Below are positions 21,930-33,417 of a stretch of DNA of 64,000 nucleotides, piece after piece. Both the position numbers and the translations under genes were made by a program. Each line of letters starts with the position of its first letter. The stretch's first letter is position 1. The stretch lies in assembly GCA_036346355.1 (NCBI GenBank), contig CM070578.1:17250501-17314500 (forward strand), written 5' to 3'. The notes beneath the pieces were generated by a model. It saw nothing but the letters and a program-made list of their open reading frames with translations. It had not been told where the DNA came from and did no database searches. The stretch comes from Rhipidocladum racemiflorum (Eukaryota > Streptophyta > Magnoliopsida > Poales > Poaceae).

Positions 21930-24110
21930 TTAGGGATATGAGACGGACGAGAGGAACCCGTAGTGGGGGGAGCGCTGTGCATTCCCCTCGCAATCGGTCG
22001 AACGGTGGGCGAGGAACCACCTCCCAGTCGCGCGCCGCCTCGAAAAAGTCCGCTGGAGGTGGGCGACGTGAGGGGATCCGGCGAGAAAGGCATTCTGCTG
22101 CACCAACCGGCGACGGAAGGGATCACGAGACCTCAAGGTACTAGTTTGTCATCTTCGATTTGTTTTGAGGGTTCCAATTTGGGGGAAGAAATCAGAAATG
22201 TTGGGTAGAAATGAGCACCGGGGGGAACAAGTGTTTAGGGTTTCGATTTGGGGGAAGAAATCCTGGGATTGAGAGCTACTGCATGGAAGAATGATCGGTG
22301 ATTCGACTACTCTAGGGTTTCGATTTGGGGGAAGAAATGTACTGCATTATTGTTGTCACCAATTTATCTTCCCCCCGGGCTTTCGAGCAAGAACTGCATG
22401 CGCTGAAGCTTATTCTTGTCACCAATAATCCGTAGCATTATTCTTGTCACGAAAATTCTAGCGATTTTAGATTGAGAGTTACCACTGAAGCTCTCAATCC
22501 GCTGAATTCATATAGATGGATTGGCGATTTTGTGACGATGAATTCATATGGGTGATAGATGGAAGAGCAGAAGCTACGGAAGATCATCTCCAAGCTGTGA
22601 ATGATGCTTGAGGACAAGGCGGAGGACCTCAGGAAGGTCGTCCAAGAGAACTTCAGTGGTAGCGATGATACTTGGGCCAACGACATGAACACGACACTTC
22701 TTCAAGTTGACGCGGTAGCGGAGAGCTTGATGCAGATGTCCTTGGACACAGTAGAGTTCGGAGATGTTCGTGGTGGCAGTGAGGATAATGAGGACGTAGA
22801 GGATGAGGCCGACGCTTGGCCTGACATTGCCAGTCGGATGACGATAGCCTGGACTTGTGTGGCAATAGCGACTGGTCGGTGGAATCAGATCGTTCGTGGC
22901 ACCTGGCATAGGTTTAGTAGGGAATGGACGATGCTTTTGTGTGATGTACTGTCATTTAAATGTGCACTGTGTCGAACCTTCAATAGTGCCGTACTGTTGT
23001 CGATATTAAGACATTTCATTTTGGTATGTCATGTATGAACCTATTGCATGTTAAGATTTACCATGAAGCAGTATTGAAGTAATGGTTGCTAATTATCGTT
23101 TGTTAGCATGATTTCCTCAATAGAATCTTCAGTTTCGTTATGTGTTGCTAGAAATTGTCGATAATGATGTCTATTTATTATGAATCTTCAGTAAGCATGA
23201 GTATGAATCTTCAGTTTCAGTATGAACCTATTGCTAGAATCTTCAGTATGAATCTTCAGGCTCCATTCAGTGTTGTATGATGTATGATAGTCATGAGTAA
23301 GCAGAATTGATAATAGTCTGTGAGGTTGTATCGATAATGATGTATGATAGTCATTACACAGTCCATTGTATGAGGCTGTATGATGTCAGGGCAATAGACA
23401 GGCTGCGACAATAGAAGTCTGGACAATAGACAGCATGTATTCAGTTTTGTCATGATGTCTGAATCTTCAGCCTCTATTCAGTTTTGTCGCAGCAGCCTGT
23501 TAATTCTATTGTCGCAGCAGCAGCTCTCTATTCTGTACATCATTAGACAGTCTGTATTATAAGCTCTATTCAGTTTTGTCATGGATACCGATTCTATTAT
23601 CGCAGCACTCTCTATTCTGTACATGATTCTATTAGCCCTTCCACATTGCTAATAGTTAGATTGATCAACTATCTAGCAGTTTGCCATGCAGAATCATGTC
23701 ATGGGATTGGGGATCAATACTTCATTGGCTTGTTCACAGGAAGCATTATTGGCAAACTGTATCCTGACTTGTGTTGTCGCAGCCTTTATTGTCCAATTCT
23801 GCTTGTAGACTGTATTAGAGAGTCTGCTGCTTATGAGTACCTCTATTGTCGCAGCTGCTTGTAGACTGTATCCTGACAATCCTGACTTATGTATTCTGCT
23901 ATTGTCGCAGCCTGTCAATCCTGACTTATGTATTCTGATTTAACAGGTTGCTTACAGAATAGCAGTGTAGTGTAGAGATTGCTTACAGAATAGCAGTGTA
24001 GTACTCATACTCTATAGCAGTGTAGTACTCATACTCTATAGCAGTGTAGTATTGTTCCTTTTTCTCTTTTTTCTCTGTTGGTAGTATATCTCATATCCTT
24101 ATGATGGACT
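21930..24110 (+). other. Left part of the PIF/Harbinger region: leader and repeats
   Basis: 21938-22137 is GC-rich and ends in a plausible donor (ctcaag|gtacta), so it could be a leader exon of the ORF1 transcript. Three copies of 'gatttgggggaagaaat' (or close variants) lie at 22180-22340. A small acidic frame at 22561-22920 (unknown family; a TGA after 13 codons, then an open stretch containing WANDMNTTLLQVDAVAESL) may be a decayed coding segment. 23100-23940 is built of imperfect repeats of 'gaatcttcagt', 'attgtcgcagc' and 'ctattctgtacat'. No transposon terminus was identified. Confidence 0.4.
23950..24052. repeat. Short tandem repeat, ~24-bp unit
   Basis: The unit agcagtgtagtactcatact-ctat is repeated about two and a half times, preceded by two copies of 'gcttacagaatagcagtgtag'. 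Confidence 0.7.
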
Positions 24111-24139
24111 GATCCTTTCTACTTGTTCAGGGAGGACCT

Positions 24140-25206
24140 CATGGACCCATTCTTCGCAACATTGATGGAGGATCAGTCCGGTTAGATATCATGGCCTCCG
24201 TCACCTCAACCAGCGATGAACATCAATGCTGATGGAAGTCTCCCCCTTGCAACATATGTGACTGCAGCCAATGCTCCTAGTTTGGAAGGCCTCCGACCTC
24301 GGCCATCCATAACAAAGAAGGGGAAGAAAGCAATGTCCAAGACAGAGAGGATGAAATGGACCGTTCACGAGGATGAGGTCCTTGTGTCCGCTTGGCTGAA
24401 TGTGAGTCAGGACCCCATTGTGGGCAAGGACCAAGCATCAGAAACATACTGGACTCGGATTGCGGAATATTTCAATACTCATAAGAAAGAGCATGTCACC
24501 GAAAGATCTATGAAGGGAATGGTGAACCACTGGGCTTTGATCAATGAGTCGGTATGCAAATATGTCGGGTTTCTTTCTCAGATTGACGGTTTGAATCAGA
24601 GTGGTACACCGAGCATGACAGGGTACGCATCATTTACATATAATGATTTCTTACATGCTCGCACTCAAATGTACTAATGAAGTGTTTTATTCGTGTGCAT
24701 GTCGGATGGACATATGGCTGATGCAGTGAGGATGTACCAGGATGTTGAGGGTAGGGCCTTCGCCTTTGCAAACTGTTGGGTGATTCTAGCCGATCACCCA
24801 AAGTGGGCTGCGCACTTGGGCAACAAGAGGCACAAGACAATGCGCGAATAACCACATGGTGGTAGTCCGGGGGGGGGTCGAACAACACTCCAGACCAGTT
24901 CAACCGATTTGGTTCAAGTGACGAGTCCACTAGACCCACTGGCCGGGAGGCGGCCAAGGCGGCAAGGAAGAGGGGCAGTACCTCCAGTGCATCATCAGTG
25001 GGTTTGTATACTGAACAGTTTGACCTGATCGGCCAAGCCAAACACGCTATGGTAGAGATCAAGCGTCGACAATTGCACTTGATGGAGTTGGAGGAGGAGG
25101 AGAGGATTATTAACATCGATTTGAACAGCTTGACCGGGACAGCTCGTGAGTATTATCGAAAGCGGCAGGAGGAAATTCTGAAGAAGATGCCAACAGACCT
25201 TCCTTG
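24140..25206 (+). pseudogene. PIF/Harbinger ORF1 (Myb/SANT-like DNA-binding protein), broken
   Basis: The frame starting ATG at 24140 runs into TAG after 14 codons, resumes, and is open at 24216-24677. It includes MKWTVHEDEVLVSAWLNVS and SMKGMVNHWALINESV, the tryptophan-rich trihelix/Myb-like pattern of Harbinger ORF1 proteins. The next part is out of frame (after ARTQMY), contains a further stop at the HKTMRE point and a run of eight or more G, and then resumes as a basic, glutamate-rich tail (LTGTAREYYRKRQEEIL) to a stop at about 25206. In autonomous Harbinger elements this protein binds the transposase and the DNA ends. Here at least two stops and one frameshift are visible, so the copy is probably dead, unless an intron or assembly errors explain them. 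Confidence 0.7.
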
Positions 25207-25434
25207 ATTGTTATTGTGTGTCTAGACTTCATTCGGTTTAGCTGTTATTCTGTGTATGGACCCTGTTATTCTGTGTATGGACCCTGTTATGCTGTTTCAT
25301 TTCGGTTGTTATTTTGTGTATGGACAACAGCTAAACATGTTGTTATTATTAAACCTTGCATGCATTGCAGAACGGTACGTACGATACATAACAGGGTCGG
25401 ATACAATGATCCATGACACGATAACATGAGAATA

Positions 25435-26790
25435 CTACCCGCCGTGCCGGGCCCAAAGGTGTTCGACCAGGTCCGCCTGTAACCGATGGTGCTGTTCGCG
25501 GTCTCTTCGCCTTTGTGTTGCTTCGATGCAGTGCAAGACCGACCCTTCGGGTGACGTCCTCGTCAAGACAGGGGTACCCATATAGTCAAAATACTCCTCC
25601 TGTGGTGGACCGTCCCTCTCATCCTCGATAACCATGTTATGCAAAATGATGCAGGCAGTCATTATGTACCAGAGTGTCCTCTGATTCCAGGAACGACCGG
25701 GACCCCGTACAATAGCAAACCTAGCCTGGAGCACTCCGAAAGCCCTCTCGATATCCTTCCTTGCTGCGGCGTGCATCTTGGAGAAGTACATCCTCTTGTT
25801 TCCCATTGGGGCAGGAATGGCCTCCACGAAAGTGGCCCACTCAGGATATATGCCATCGGCGAGGTAGTATCCCATGTTGTATTGGTTTCCATTGACAGCG
25901 TAGTTGACCTCCGGAGTTGAACCATCATTGTCCCTGCTAAATATGTTAGAACGATGTAGCACATTAATGTCGTTCAAGCTACCGGGCATCCCGAAGAAAG
26001 CATGCCAGATCCATAGGTCGTACGAAGCCACAGCCTCCAAGACTATGGAAGGCTTGCGGGTATGCCCTGTGAAACCCCCCTGCCATGCTTTTGGGCAGTT
26101 CTTCCAAGTCAAGTGCATGCAGTCGATGCTACCAAGCATCCCAGGGAAACCTCTCTGCTCACCAACTTCTAGGAGTCTTGCCGTGTCAGCAACGTTCGGA
26201 GAACGAAGATATTGCTCGCCGAACACCTCCACCACCGCCTTCACAAACTTCTTAAGAGCTTCAAGCACGGTACTTTCCCTAATCCTCATGTACTCGTCCA
26301 CAGCATCTGCAGGGACACCATACGCTAGTTGCCGGATAGCTGCCGTCATCTTTTGTAGAGGGTGCAAGCTGAGCTTCCCGGTGGCATCCCTTGTTTGCTT
26401 GAACCAATCGTCGTGTCCTTCCACAGCTTCGGCTATGCGTATAAAAAGGGACCGGCTCATCCTAAACCTGCATAGCACAAAATCATACATTCTTGGAAAA
26501 TAACAGATATTACCAATGATACATCGATTTTGCTAAGATATTGGGGTTTAGTACCTCCACCTGAACAATGTGTGCCCATACACAGGGGAAGTCGCGAAGT
26601 AATCAGCATGGAGCCTAGCCGCTCCTTCACGGTGACCTTTGTTCCTAACCGCATGTCCCGGAACCGAGCCCCTACGACGGGTCCTGTATTTCGCAGCCTC
26701 CTCCTCCTCCGCTGCCATGAGAAGGACAACCTCATTGTCATCACTTGACGACGATAAGTACTCATGACTCAATGGATTGAAAGAATTCAT
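25435..26790 (-). CDS. PIF/Harbinger transposase (DDE_Tnp_4), two exons
   Basis: Exons 26555-26790 and 25435-26467 join through a GT-AG intron to 1269 nt, 422 aa, with no internal stop. Residues 1-60 are an acidic and basic leader (SSSSDDNE, AAEEEEAAKYRTRRR). The junction gives FRWRFRMSRSLFIRIAEAV, the typical start of the plant Harbinger transposase with its helix-turn-helix. Catalytic candidates are D194 (GSIDCMH), D245 (GSLNDINVL) or D283 (YYLADGIYP), and E319 (KDIERAFGVL). It faces the ORF1 remnant tail to tail with 228 bp between them, which holds two to three copies of tattctgtgtatggaccct. Length and motifs fit an intact enzyme that cuts and moves elements with 3-bp (TWA) target duplications. 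Whether it is expressed is unknown. Confidence 0.9.
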
Positions 26791-27081
26791 GGTCAGGTTG
26801 AGAGAGGTTGGCAATGTGTTTTGGGGGTGGGCAACCAGATGGATGGAACTCCTGAATATATACAATTGCAAGGTTGGTTGGGAGGGGATAAGAAAAAGTT
26901 AGTTATACTTTTGGGAAGGGAAGGGAATGAGGAAGGGATGCTGTTGGAGTCATTTGGTGGGAAGGGAATCCCTTCAGGAGCTGGGAAGGGAATGAAACCC
27001 TGGGAAACGTTTGGAGATGGTCTTACACAGCCTCTCAAGCGTAAGAACACACAGTCTTGTTTAACACACAAGCATATATAG

Positions 27082-27106
27082 ACACACACATACACACACA
27101 CACACC
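27082..27106. repeat. (CA)n microsatellite
   Basis: An interrupted run of CA dinucleotides. Confidence 0.9.
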
Positions 27107-27149
27107 CATTTTTAATTATTCTGGCAAAGCACCGGCAGTTCCATATGTG

Positions 27150-27515
27150 GTCAGGGATAAAGCAAGGTTTAAAATATCAACAAAATTTTGGAAATCTCGA
27201 CCGAGATTTCGAATTTTGATCGAAACTAGATTTAAAGTCCCGACAAAATAATTTTTTTTTGAAAATTTTCAAAAATACTACAATAAATTCACATAACAGA
27301 TGGTTGCAACAAAAAACCGTCGCAGACGATTTTAGCAAAAAAAAAAAATGCATGAGACCATTTTGCAGGATGTATTTTGATTGGATTTCAAGTTTTTTAA
27401 GATCGAGATTTCGGTGTTTCTCGCTGAGATCTCGGCAATTTCAGTCAAGATCTCAGAAATCTCGGTCTAAGAAAACAAAATTTAAAATTTGCTTTTTAAA
27501 TTTTATCTAAAATTT
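27150..27515. mobile_element. Decayed hAT-like MITE with 'gagatttcgg' repeats
   Basis: It starts around caaggtttaaaatatc and contains ctcgaccgagatttcg, gatcgagatttcggtgtttc and ctcagaaatctcggtc, the same word family as 14535-14834. The ends and target duplication could not be fixed. Confidence 0.4.
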
Positions 27516-27525
27516 TAAAATCTTA

Positions 27526-27764
27526 GGCCCTATTTGGTACGGTTCTAGATTCTAGTAGAAACGGAAACGGTTCCGGATTCTTGGTAGAAATATTTCAGGT
27601 AGGATTCTGTAAATCGGGTGGAACGAGGTTGAGACCGATTCAGCCACAGAGTGGAAAAATAAGAAACGATCTGAGGAGAATCGTTCCGAGCTTTAGCCCG
27701 TTTGGTTGGGTTTTCTTCTAGAATCTAGTAGAAACGATCCGGTTTCAAGTTGCTAAACGAGACC
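27526..27764. mobile_element. Tourist-like MITE
   Basis: The ends ggccctatttggtacgg and ttgctaaacgagacc are imperfect inverted repeats with TTA on both sides (27523-27525 and 27765-27767). Inside, tagattctagtagaaacg occurs in both halves. Confidence 0.6.
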
Positions 27765-27865
27765 TTAGTCCCCTCTGGAATATAATTCGAAACCGAAATT
27801 TGAAACATACAACACCCTACCCTCGGTTCTTGACAATTATTGCATCTTTGCCCGAGTCTCGTGAC

Positions 27866-28294
27866 CAGGGTTAACAAAATCGAACGAAATTCTCGATTTT
27901 TGTTCGGTTTTCGAGATTTCGAGCCCCATCGAAATATAAAACCGACCGGTAAACCGGTCCAGTTAAAAAAAAATCGAAAAATTCAAAAAATTTTAAAAAG
28001 TTTATGCTATGTAAGCCGAGGGGTTTTTCGAGAAAACCACCGAAAACCGCTTAAAAAACCGATCGTCCAAAAGGTTCAACTCGCCGATGGGTTTTCGAGA
28101 AAACCGATGGGTTTTCGAGAAAACCGAATGGTTTTCGTTTTTTTTTAAATTTGTTTTGAATGTTTTTTGTTCAAATACTCGGTTTTGAAACTCTTCGGTT
28201 TCTAACGATTTTCCAGTGATTTTTAGCTCGATATTTTTGAATTTCTAATTTCGGTTTTTCCTTGGTTTTTTTGGTTCCGGTTTTGTTAACCCTC
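27866..28294. mobile_element. hAT-type MITE upstream of the inhibitor-2 gene
   Basis: 429 bp with ends cagggttaacaaaatcg and ccggttttgttaaccctc and a perfect 8-bp target duplication CTCGTGAC (27858-27865 and 28295-28302). The interior consists of tggttttcgagaaaaccg repeats. It ends only about 100-250 bp before the presumed leader exon of the phosphatase-inhibitor gene. Confidence 0.8.
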
Positions 28295-28397
28295 CTCGTG
28301 ACTCGTCTCGACATGATGCGGCGGTCGTACCCCTGTTGGTTGTCCCAAAATAGACGGCACGACCAAGAAAGAAGCGACCGAGACGTTCTCCACCCCG

Positions 28398-28548
28398 TCC
28401 TTCGTTTCCACCGTTCGCCAGATCTGCCCCTCACTCCCCCTTCTCCGGCGGACGGCGCGGTGAGCTCTTCTCCCCTCCTTCCTTTGTTTCCACTGTTCGC
28501 CAGATCTGCCCCCACTCCCCCTTCTCCGGCGGTCGGCGCGGTAAGCTC
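28398..28548 (+). repeat. Tandem duplication of ~70 bp containing a splice donor
   Basis: Copies 28398-28467 and 28480-28548 (period 81-82) each include ttcgccagatctgcccc, ccccttctccggcgg and end in ggcgcg|gtgagctc or ggcgcg|gtaagctc. Both ends look like valid 5' splice sites, at 28460 and 28541. The block is probably the 5' UTR exon of the downstream inhibitor-2 gene. Confidence 0.7.
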
Positions 28549-28827
28549 CAGCCAGAGATCACCCCGTCAACATCCTCGTGTGGTATCTTTTCTTTCCTGT
28601 GAGCAATCTCATCCAAACCTTTTGTTCTGGGATGGATACTCCAATCCATGCAATTTGTTGCGTGGTGGAGTACTAATAGCAGTTTATTTCTCAAAATTTT
28701 GGAGGGTTCAACTGAATCCCCATGACCCACGTGCGTCCCACCCCTGATAGTTAGTAAAGCATACATGAGCATGGCCGCATGGCCATTCGAGTGTACACAG
28801 GGCAGGCTTGTAGATAATCGAAGGGAG

Positions 28828-29040
28828 CATATCCTATGCACATACACATCATGTGCATACGTGCAATAATTAAATCCGAGCCGTCCAGATCTCATCCAAC
28901 GGTGGCTCTACAGGTGGTAATTGCAAATCTGTGCATATTTTGCAATTACCACCCCGATGAAGCTACCGTTAGATGATATCTGGACGGCTCGGATTTAATT
29001 ATTGCATATGTGCACAGGATGTGTATGTGCACAGGATATG
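28828..29040. mobile_element. Foldback MITE-like inverted repeat
   Basis: The arms from catatcctatgcacatacac and back to gtgtatgtgcacaggatatg pair over most of 213 bp, including gcaataattaaatccgagcc in both arms. No clear target duplication. It lies in the presumed first intron of the inhibitor-2 gene. Confidence 0.6.
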
Positions 29041-29876
29041 TGGCCTGGATAAGTGCATGTTGCAACGTGTATAAATATGACTGCTTGCCTATGTTTTTTT
29101 TACTAATAGCTTAGGTTGACAGTGTACAATACTACAATTAGAAATGATAAAAGGTTTTTCAGCACTTGCTTGCGCTAGAATTATGATAAATTTGGATAAT
29201 TTACAATGCATTGATGCCTTTTTCCTTTTCTTTTTCTCCTTCAAATGGTCAAATATCAGGTTTAGCTAGTGATTTTGTACACGCAGCATTAACCTCTTAT
29301 CTATATGTTAGTTCTGTTGTTCTAGGAACATTGTTCTTCGAGTGCATCCTTAAATTACCATTATATACAAGATATTGGTTTATCATGTGTTTAAATCGTA
29401 TGAAAAAGAAAAAAGTATGACTTGTCGCGGAACGCTTGACTAACTTGGTAAGGTATTCTCTCCGACCTGGCTACTTATGCATCAACTGTTCATTTAGAGC
29501 TAGTAAACTATCTTTGTAGTTCTTCAGAGTTCAGACACTGCTAGGTCAGTCGCCTTCATATGTATGTTGCATTCCCTCAAAACATGTTTCCGGTCCAATG
29601 GCTAATTTGTCATGTGCGGAACATTATTTGATTTGTGGGACTTGTCAAATGCTTTCCTTTTTCACACATGTTATGGACAGCTCTTATTTTTCTTTTGTTA
29701 TGTTTGTACCTTGCCTGTAACTGTATTTTCTTTCTGACGCTATATGCATATAATAGTTTGGTACAGTAAAGATTGAAGAAGATGTGTAATGTTATCTGAC
29801 TTCAACAGATTTGCTGTGTAAAGATTTCTTGAGCTTCATTCATTTTCCATCACTGGGAGGTTTAGAAACATAAAGC

Positions 29877-32800
29877 ATGAGGTTAGTAGTCTTAGTTCCT
29901 CCATCCATGAATGTCAATAACAACCTGTTTGAAAATGTGATGCATATTTATTTATTTATATATGTATTTTTTACCTATTCAGTCTCAGTTACTGCTTTAA
30001 TATTTGACTGGAGTTGTTCCAAATCTTTTCTTTGGAACTAGCATAACGATGGCGCACTTCAGAATTTTTAAACCTATTTGTAAACAAGGGATCAGCACAA
30101 ATGTTTGATAAGTCCTGAGGAATATTTGTCATTTTCAAGTTGCAGTTTGACATGTTAAATTAAGTTTGTAGAGGGGATCGATTTAAGCAACATATTTCTG
30201 TGTAAACTACAAGTAGTTCTTAGAATAAAACTTTCATTCCAGCCTGGTTGTTGTCCATTCAAGATATATGATGGTCTCCAAATGTTTTAATGATGAAATG
30301 GTGTTGTTGAATGCATGAGTTCATGTTTCAATTCCAAATTTGGGATTCCACCTAGTAAATAGTAGTTTCTTGATTTATGCTGCTTGTGATGCTCTTGCTT
30401 CCTTTTAGAACCTCATATATCAAAACTGAAAGGACCAATAGAGCTAATCTGTCAAAGGGCTTAAGTTCAGTATGAAATACTTGATTTAGCTCCTGCTTTT
30501 GATGGTGCTTTGAAGGAATGACGTCTGACGACAGCGTTGTCCTTGTTGCATGCTTAAACAGAATACAACCTAGCTGTTTATTTCTGCAGTAATTTATTCT
30601 TGGAAAATATACATGATTTTTTGTAATTCCATTTACAGTATTTTTTTTATGTGGTTTTAGGTATACACATTGAAAGCATGTATTTTTCTTAAATTTATTC
30701 TTTCTTTTTTGTATGGAAATGCTGCACTATGAAGATCCAGCTGAAGAAAACCACTTAACTGGCTGCACAAGTGTGAGCCAGGGTTCAATTAATTGATTTT
30801 GTTTCCATTGATTTGACTGTTTTTCTTTAGCTCTCAACGTGTGAAGTGGAACGAGGACAATCTGTATGAGATTGAATCAAACAAGCCAGTGAGGCAGAAG
30901 ATAACTGAGCCCAAGACACCGTATCACCCTATGGTAGATGATGATGGTATATGTCTTGTTACTTGTATCTCATTATATCTGGAGAAAATTTCTTATTGGC
31001 CACGTAAAGTTGCCACTTTCCCTTATGTGCCACTCGAAATTTTGGATTCCTTCTATGCCACTGGAAACGAAATTTTATCCCTTTTGTGTCACACTTCTGT
31101 CATGCCATTATGTGCCACTCAAAATTTTGGATTCCTTCTATGCCACTGGAAACGAAATTTTATCCCTTTTGTGTCACACTTCTGTCATGCCACCCTTAGA
31201 GGACTCCCGCTAATTCCCTTTAGGCTGTCAGTTTTTTTGCACAAATGTCAGTCTTACCCCTGCAGATAATCATTGGTCACTGGCCCTCTTGTCAACTTCT
31301 TCCTCCTCTTTCCTCTCCTCTTCTCCTTCTCTACTCCAAAAGATATGCTCTTCTACTGACCCATTCCTCACCAGTAGCTCAAGAGTTGGTGGGCGAGAAG
31401 CAATTCTCACTCTCGCACGTGCCTTGGTAGGCTAGCAGCAGGAGGAGGTAGCTCCCTTTCACGTCCATCTATGTGTCTACACGGGAGGAGTGAGGCATGT
31501 AATCCAAACAATGGCAGTCGAGATGGTGCTGGGTTTGTGCTGATCCACAGATTTGTAGGGAGAGGTGCGGGGATTGGTGCGAGATGTGATTTGGGAGTAG
31601 CAAGGCTGCGGCGGCGGCGGCAAGCAAAGAAGGGGAATGGGATGGGCGAGAGGCGGAGGGGGGGTCGTCTGCTGCTGCCGCCGAGCACCTCCTGCTTCTG
31701 AGGCTTCACGCTGCTGTGTGACGCTTCCTCTACGCCACCACCATAGGTTGTGGTAATAAAACAACCGCTTCGTTACTCCCCCTGAGCTCGACACTTACAT
31801 CAATATAATCGGTGTTGATTTCATCAGTACAAATTATCCTCTTTTGTTGTTATTGACGAATCATTAAGTAGCTGCAACTGTAATTATTTGATTGAATTTG
31901 GTAGTGTAAAATTGTGAATCTACCTTTCTGTGAATCGGCTATAGGAAGGTATTTTACATAAATGGGCTGTGATAGATCTTGAGTTTGTTGAGTGTTTGAT
32001 TTGTTTGATATGTCGAGTCTTGCTTCGGGAGTTTGCCTTCTCCCATATTCCTGCAAAGATTTCTGCAGAGTGGAGGAGGAAGAAGGGGTAGTACAACCGA
32101 CATGAGCACCCCAGTGTACAGAGAGGGAGAAGAAGAGAGGACGGGTGATTCCGTCTTTTCACAGCTCACTTAACAGCCTATTGATGGGAGATGGACAGAA
32201 GTGGCACAAAGAGGACACAATTTCATGTCCAGTGGCATAGAAGGAAGACTAGTTTCGAGTGGCATAGGAGAACGTGGCAACTTTTGGTGGCAAATAAGGA
32301 AATTTCTCTTATATCTGACATGTTAGTACTCATGTAGATGCTGAATATTATTTTTATCGTTGCTTGCTTTCTAGGGTCACTATCACCAACACGTCCTTTT
32401 GACAAGTGTCTAGATGAGACAGTTCATGCTGAAGCTATTTTAACTGCTTTAAATGGTGTGGCTTCTTCGAGCAAAAATGATTCAAAGGATGATGGTTGGG
32501 CATCCTCGGATGATGATACAGATGCCATGGAACAAGATGATGGTTGTTAGCCTCTTGCCCAGTTGCTAACTTGCTATTTTAATATTGTTATTCTGCTTGC
32601 AGTAATTTGCTCTCGTATTTTTTTCTGTTTCGTTTGAATATATTTAAACGGGAGAAATTTAAGGTGTCTTGCTTTTGAGTTAAAAAACTAAATTGGCTTT
32701 TTCAGTGAACTGCACGAATGATCAGTCTTGAAGATTTTGTTATGTACTAGTTCAAGTTGACGATGACAAATCAAGAATATATGGCTGTTGCTAAAGGAGT

Positions 32801-33417
32801 TTTTTTTTTCAGTTTGATGGTTAGGTATAGAATAACAATATTTCATTTATTCTCACAAGTTGGGCTATGCAACGCCTTTTAATGCAGTCAGCTTCCTGAA
32901 GTGAAGTTCATAACTGATCCAACTAATGACTACTCAGATAGCTCTTCTGGTTTTCCTAGTTTTAGATAAACCTTTCATAATTCTTGCTATTTCTTTGGTT
33001 AGTTTTATCTCAAATCCTGATGTATATTTCTTTTGATGGCATACACCAGTGATATGTTCCTTTGTCATCAACTCATTGTCACTATAATGGGCAATACGCA
33101 ATAGCGTGTTCACTGCACAGAATCTATGATTATCGTTAGTCTGGGATGTTTCCTGTGGGAAGTTTTTCTAATATTGTTGTAACATACAGTGATATGTTGT
33201 TCATGTAGACTCGGAAGCTGACAAAGCAAGATTGAGTTTCAAGGAGCATCGCCGTGCTCACTATGATGAGTTCCGCAAGGTTAAGGAACTAATGCGCACT
33301 GGATCTCTGGTTGACGACGAGGCTGATGAGGATGATAGAGGTGCAAACAACAGCCAAAACAAGGCTGCAGGAAATAAAGTGGCGGACGGCAATAGTAAAT
33401 TCTCACCGCAAACATGA
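29877..33417 (+). CDS. Protein phosphatase inhibitor 2 (IPP-2) family, PP1 regulator
   Basis: Coding exons are 29877-29881 (ATGAG only), 30831-30946, 32375-32542 and 33209-33417; 498 nt, 165 aa, all introns GT-AG. The first junction gives MSSQRVKWNEDN. The family's three blocks are present: the RVKWNED PP1-binding segment (human SQKWDEM), ITEPKTPYHPM with the TPYH phosphorylation site, and FKEHRRAHYDEFRKVKEL, the helical HYNE segment that blocks the PP1 active site. Between them is an acidic Ser/Asp stretch (ASSDDDTDAMEQDD). The N-terminal KGILK motif of animals is absent, as in plants generally. The role is inhibition and regulation of type-1 phosphatase in nucleus and cytosol (family knowledge). 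The exon with the ATG probably runs 29809-29881, and a leader exon near 28310-28540 is likely. Introns hold a foldback MITE and a Mutator element. Confidence 0.88.
30982..32308. mobile_element. Mutator-type foldback element inside an intron
   Basis: 1327 bp with a perfect 9-bp target duplication TTATATCTG (30973-30981 and 32309-32317). The long imperfect inverted arms read gagaaaatttcttattggcc at the left and caaataaggaaatttctc at the right, with 'gccactcgaaa' and 'tatgccactgg' words in both. The core (about 31440-31730) is GC-rich and gene-like in composition but gives no recognisable domain. It lies in the inhibitor-2 intron 30947-32374 and leaves both splice sites intact. Confidence 0.8.
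31024..31191. repeat. 84-bp tandem duplication in the left arm of the Mutator element
   Basis: Copies 31024-31107 and 31108-31191 are nearly identical (one ctcgaaatt/ctcaaaatt difference seen). Each runs from ttatgtgccactc to cttctgtcatgcca. Confidence 0.85.

Noticed and set aside
24998..25207. Independent small gene
   Set aside because: It is the in-frame tail of the Harbinger ORF1, cut off by a frameshift and stop.
28262..28747. 161-aa frame over the presumed leader of inhibitor 2
   Set aside because: It crosses two good splice donors and the tandem duplication; the repeated peptide is a by-product of the DNA repeat.
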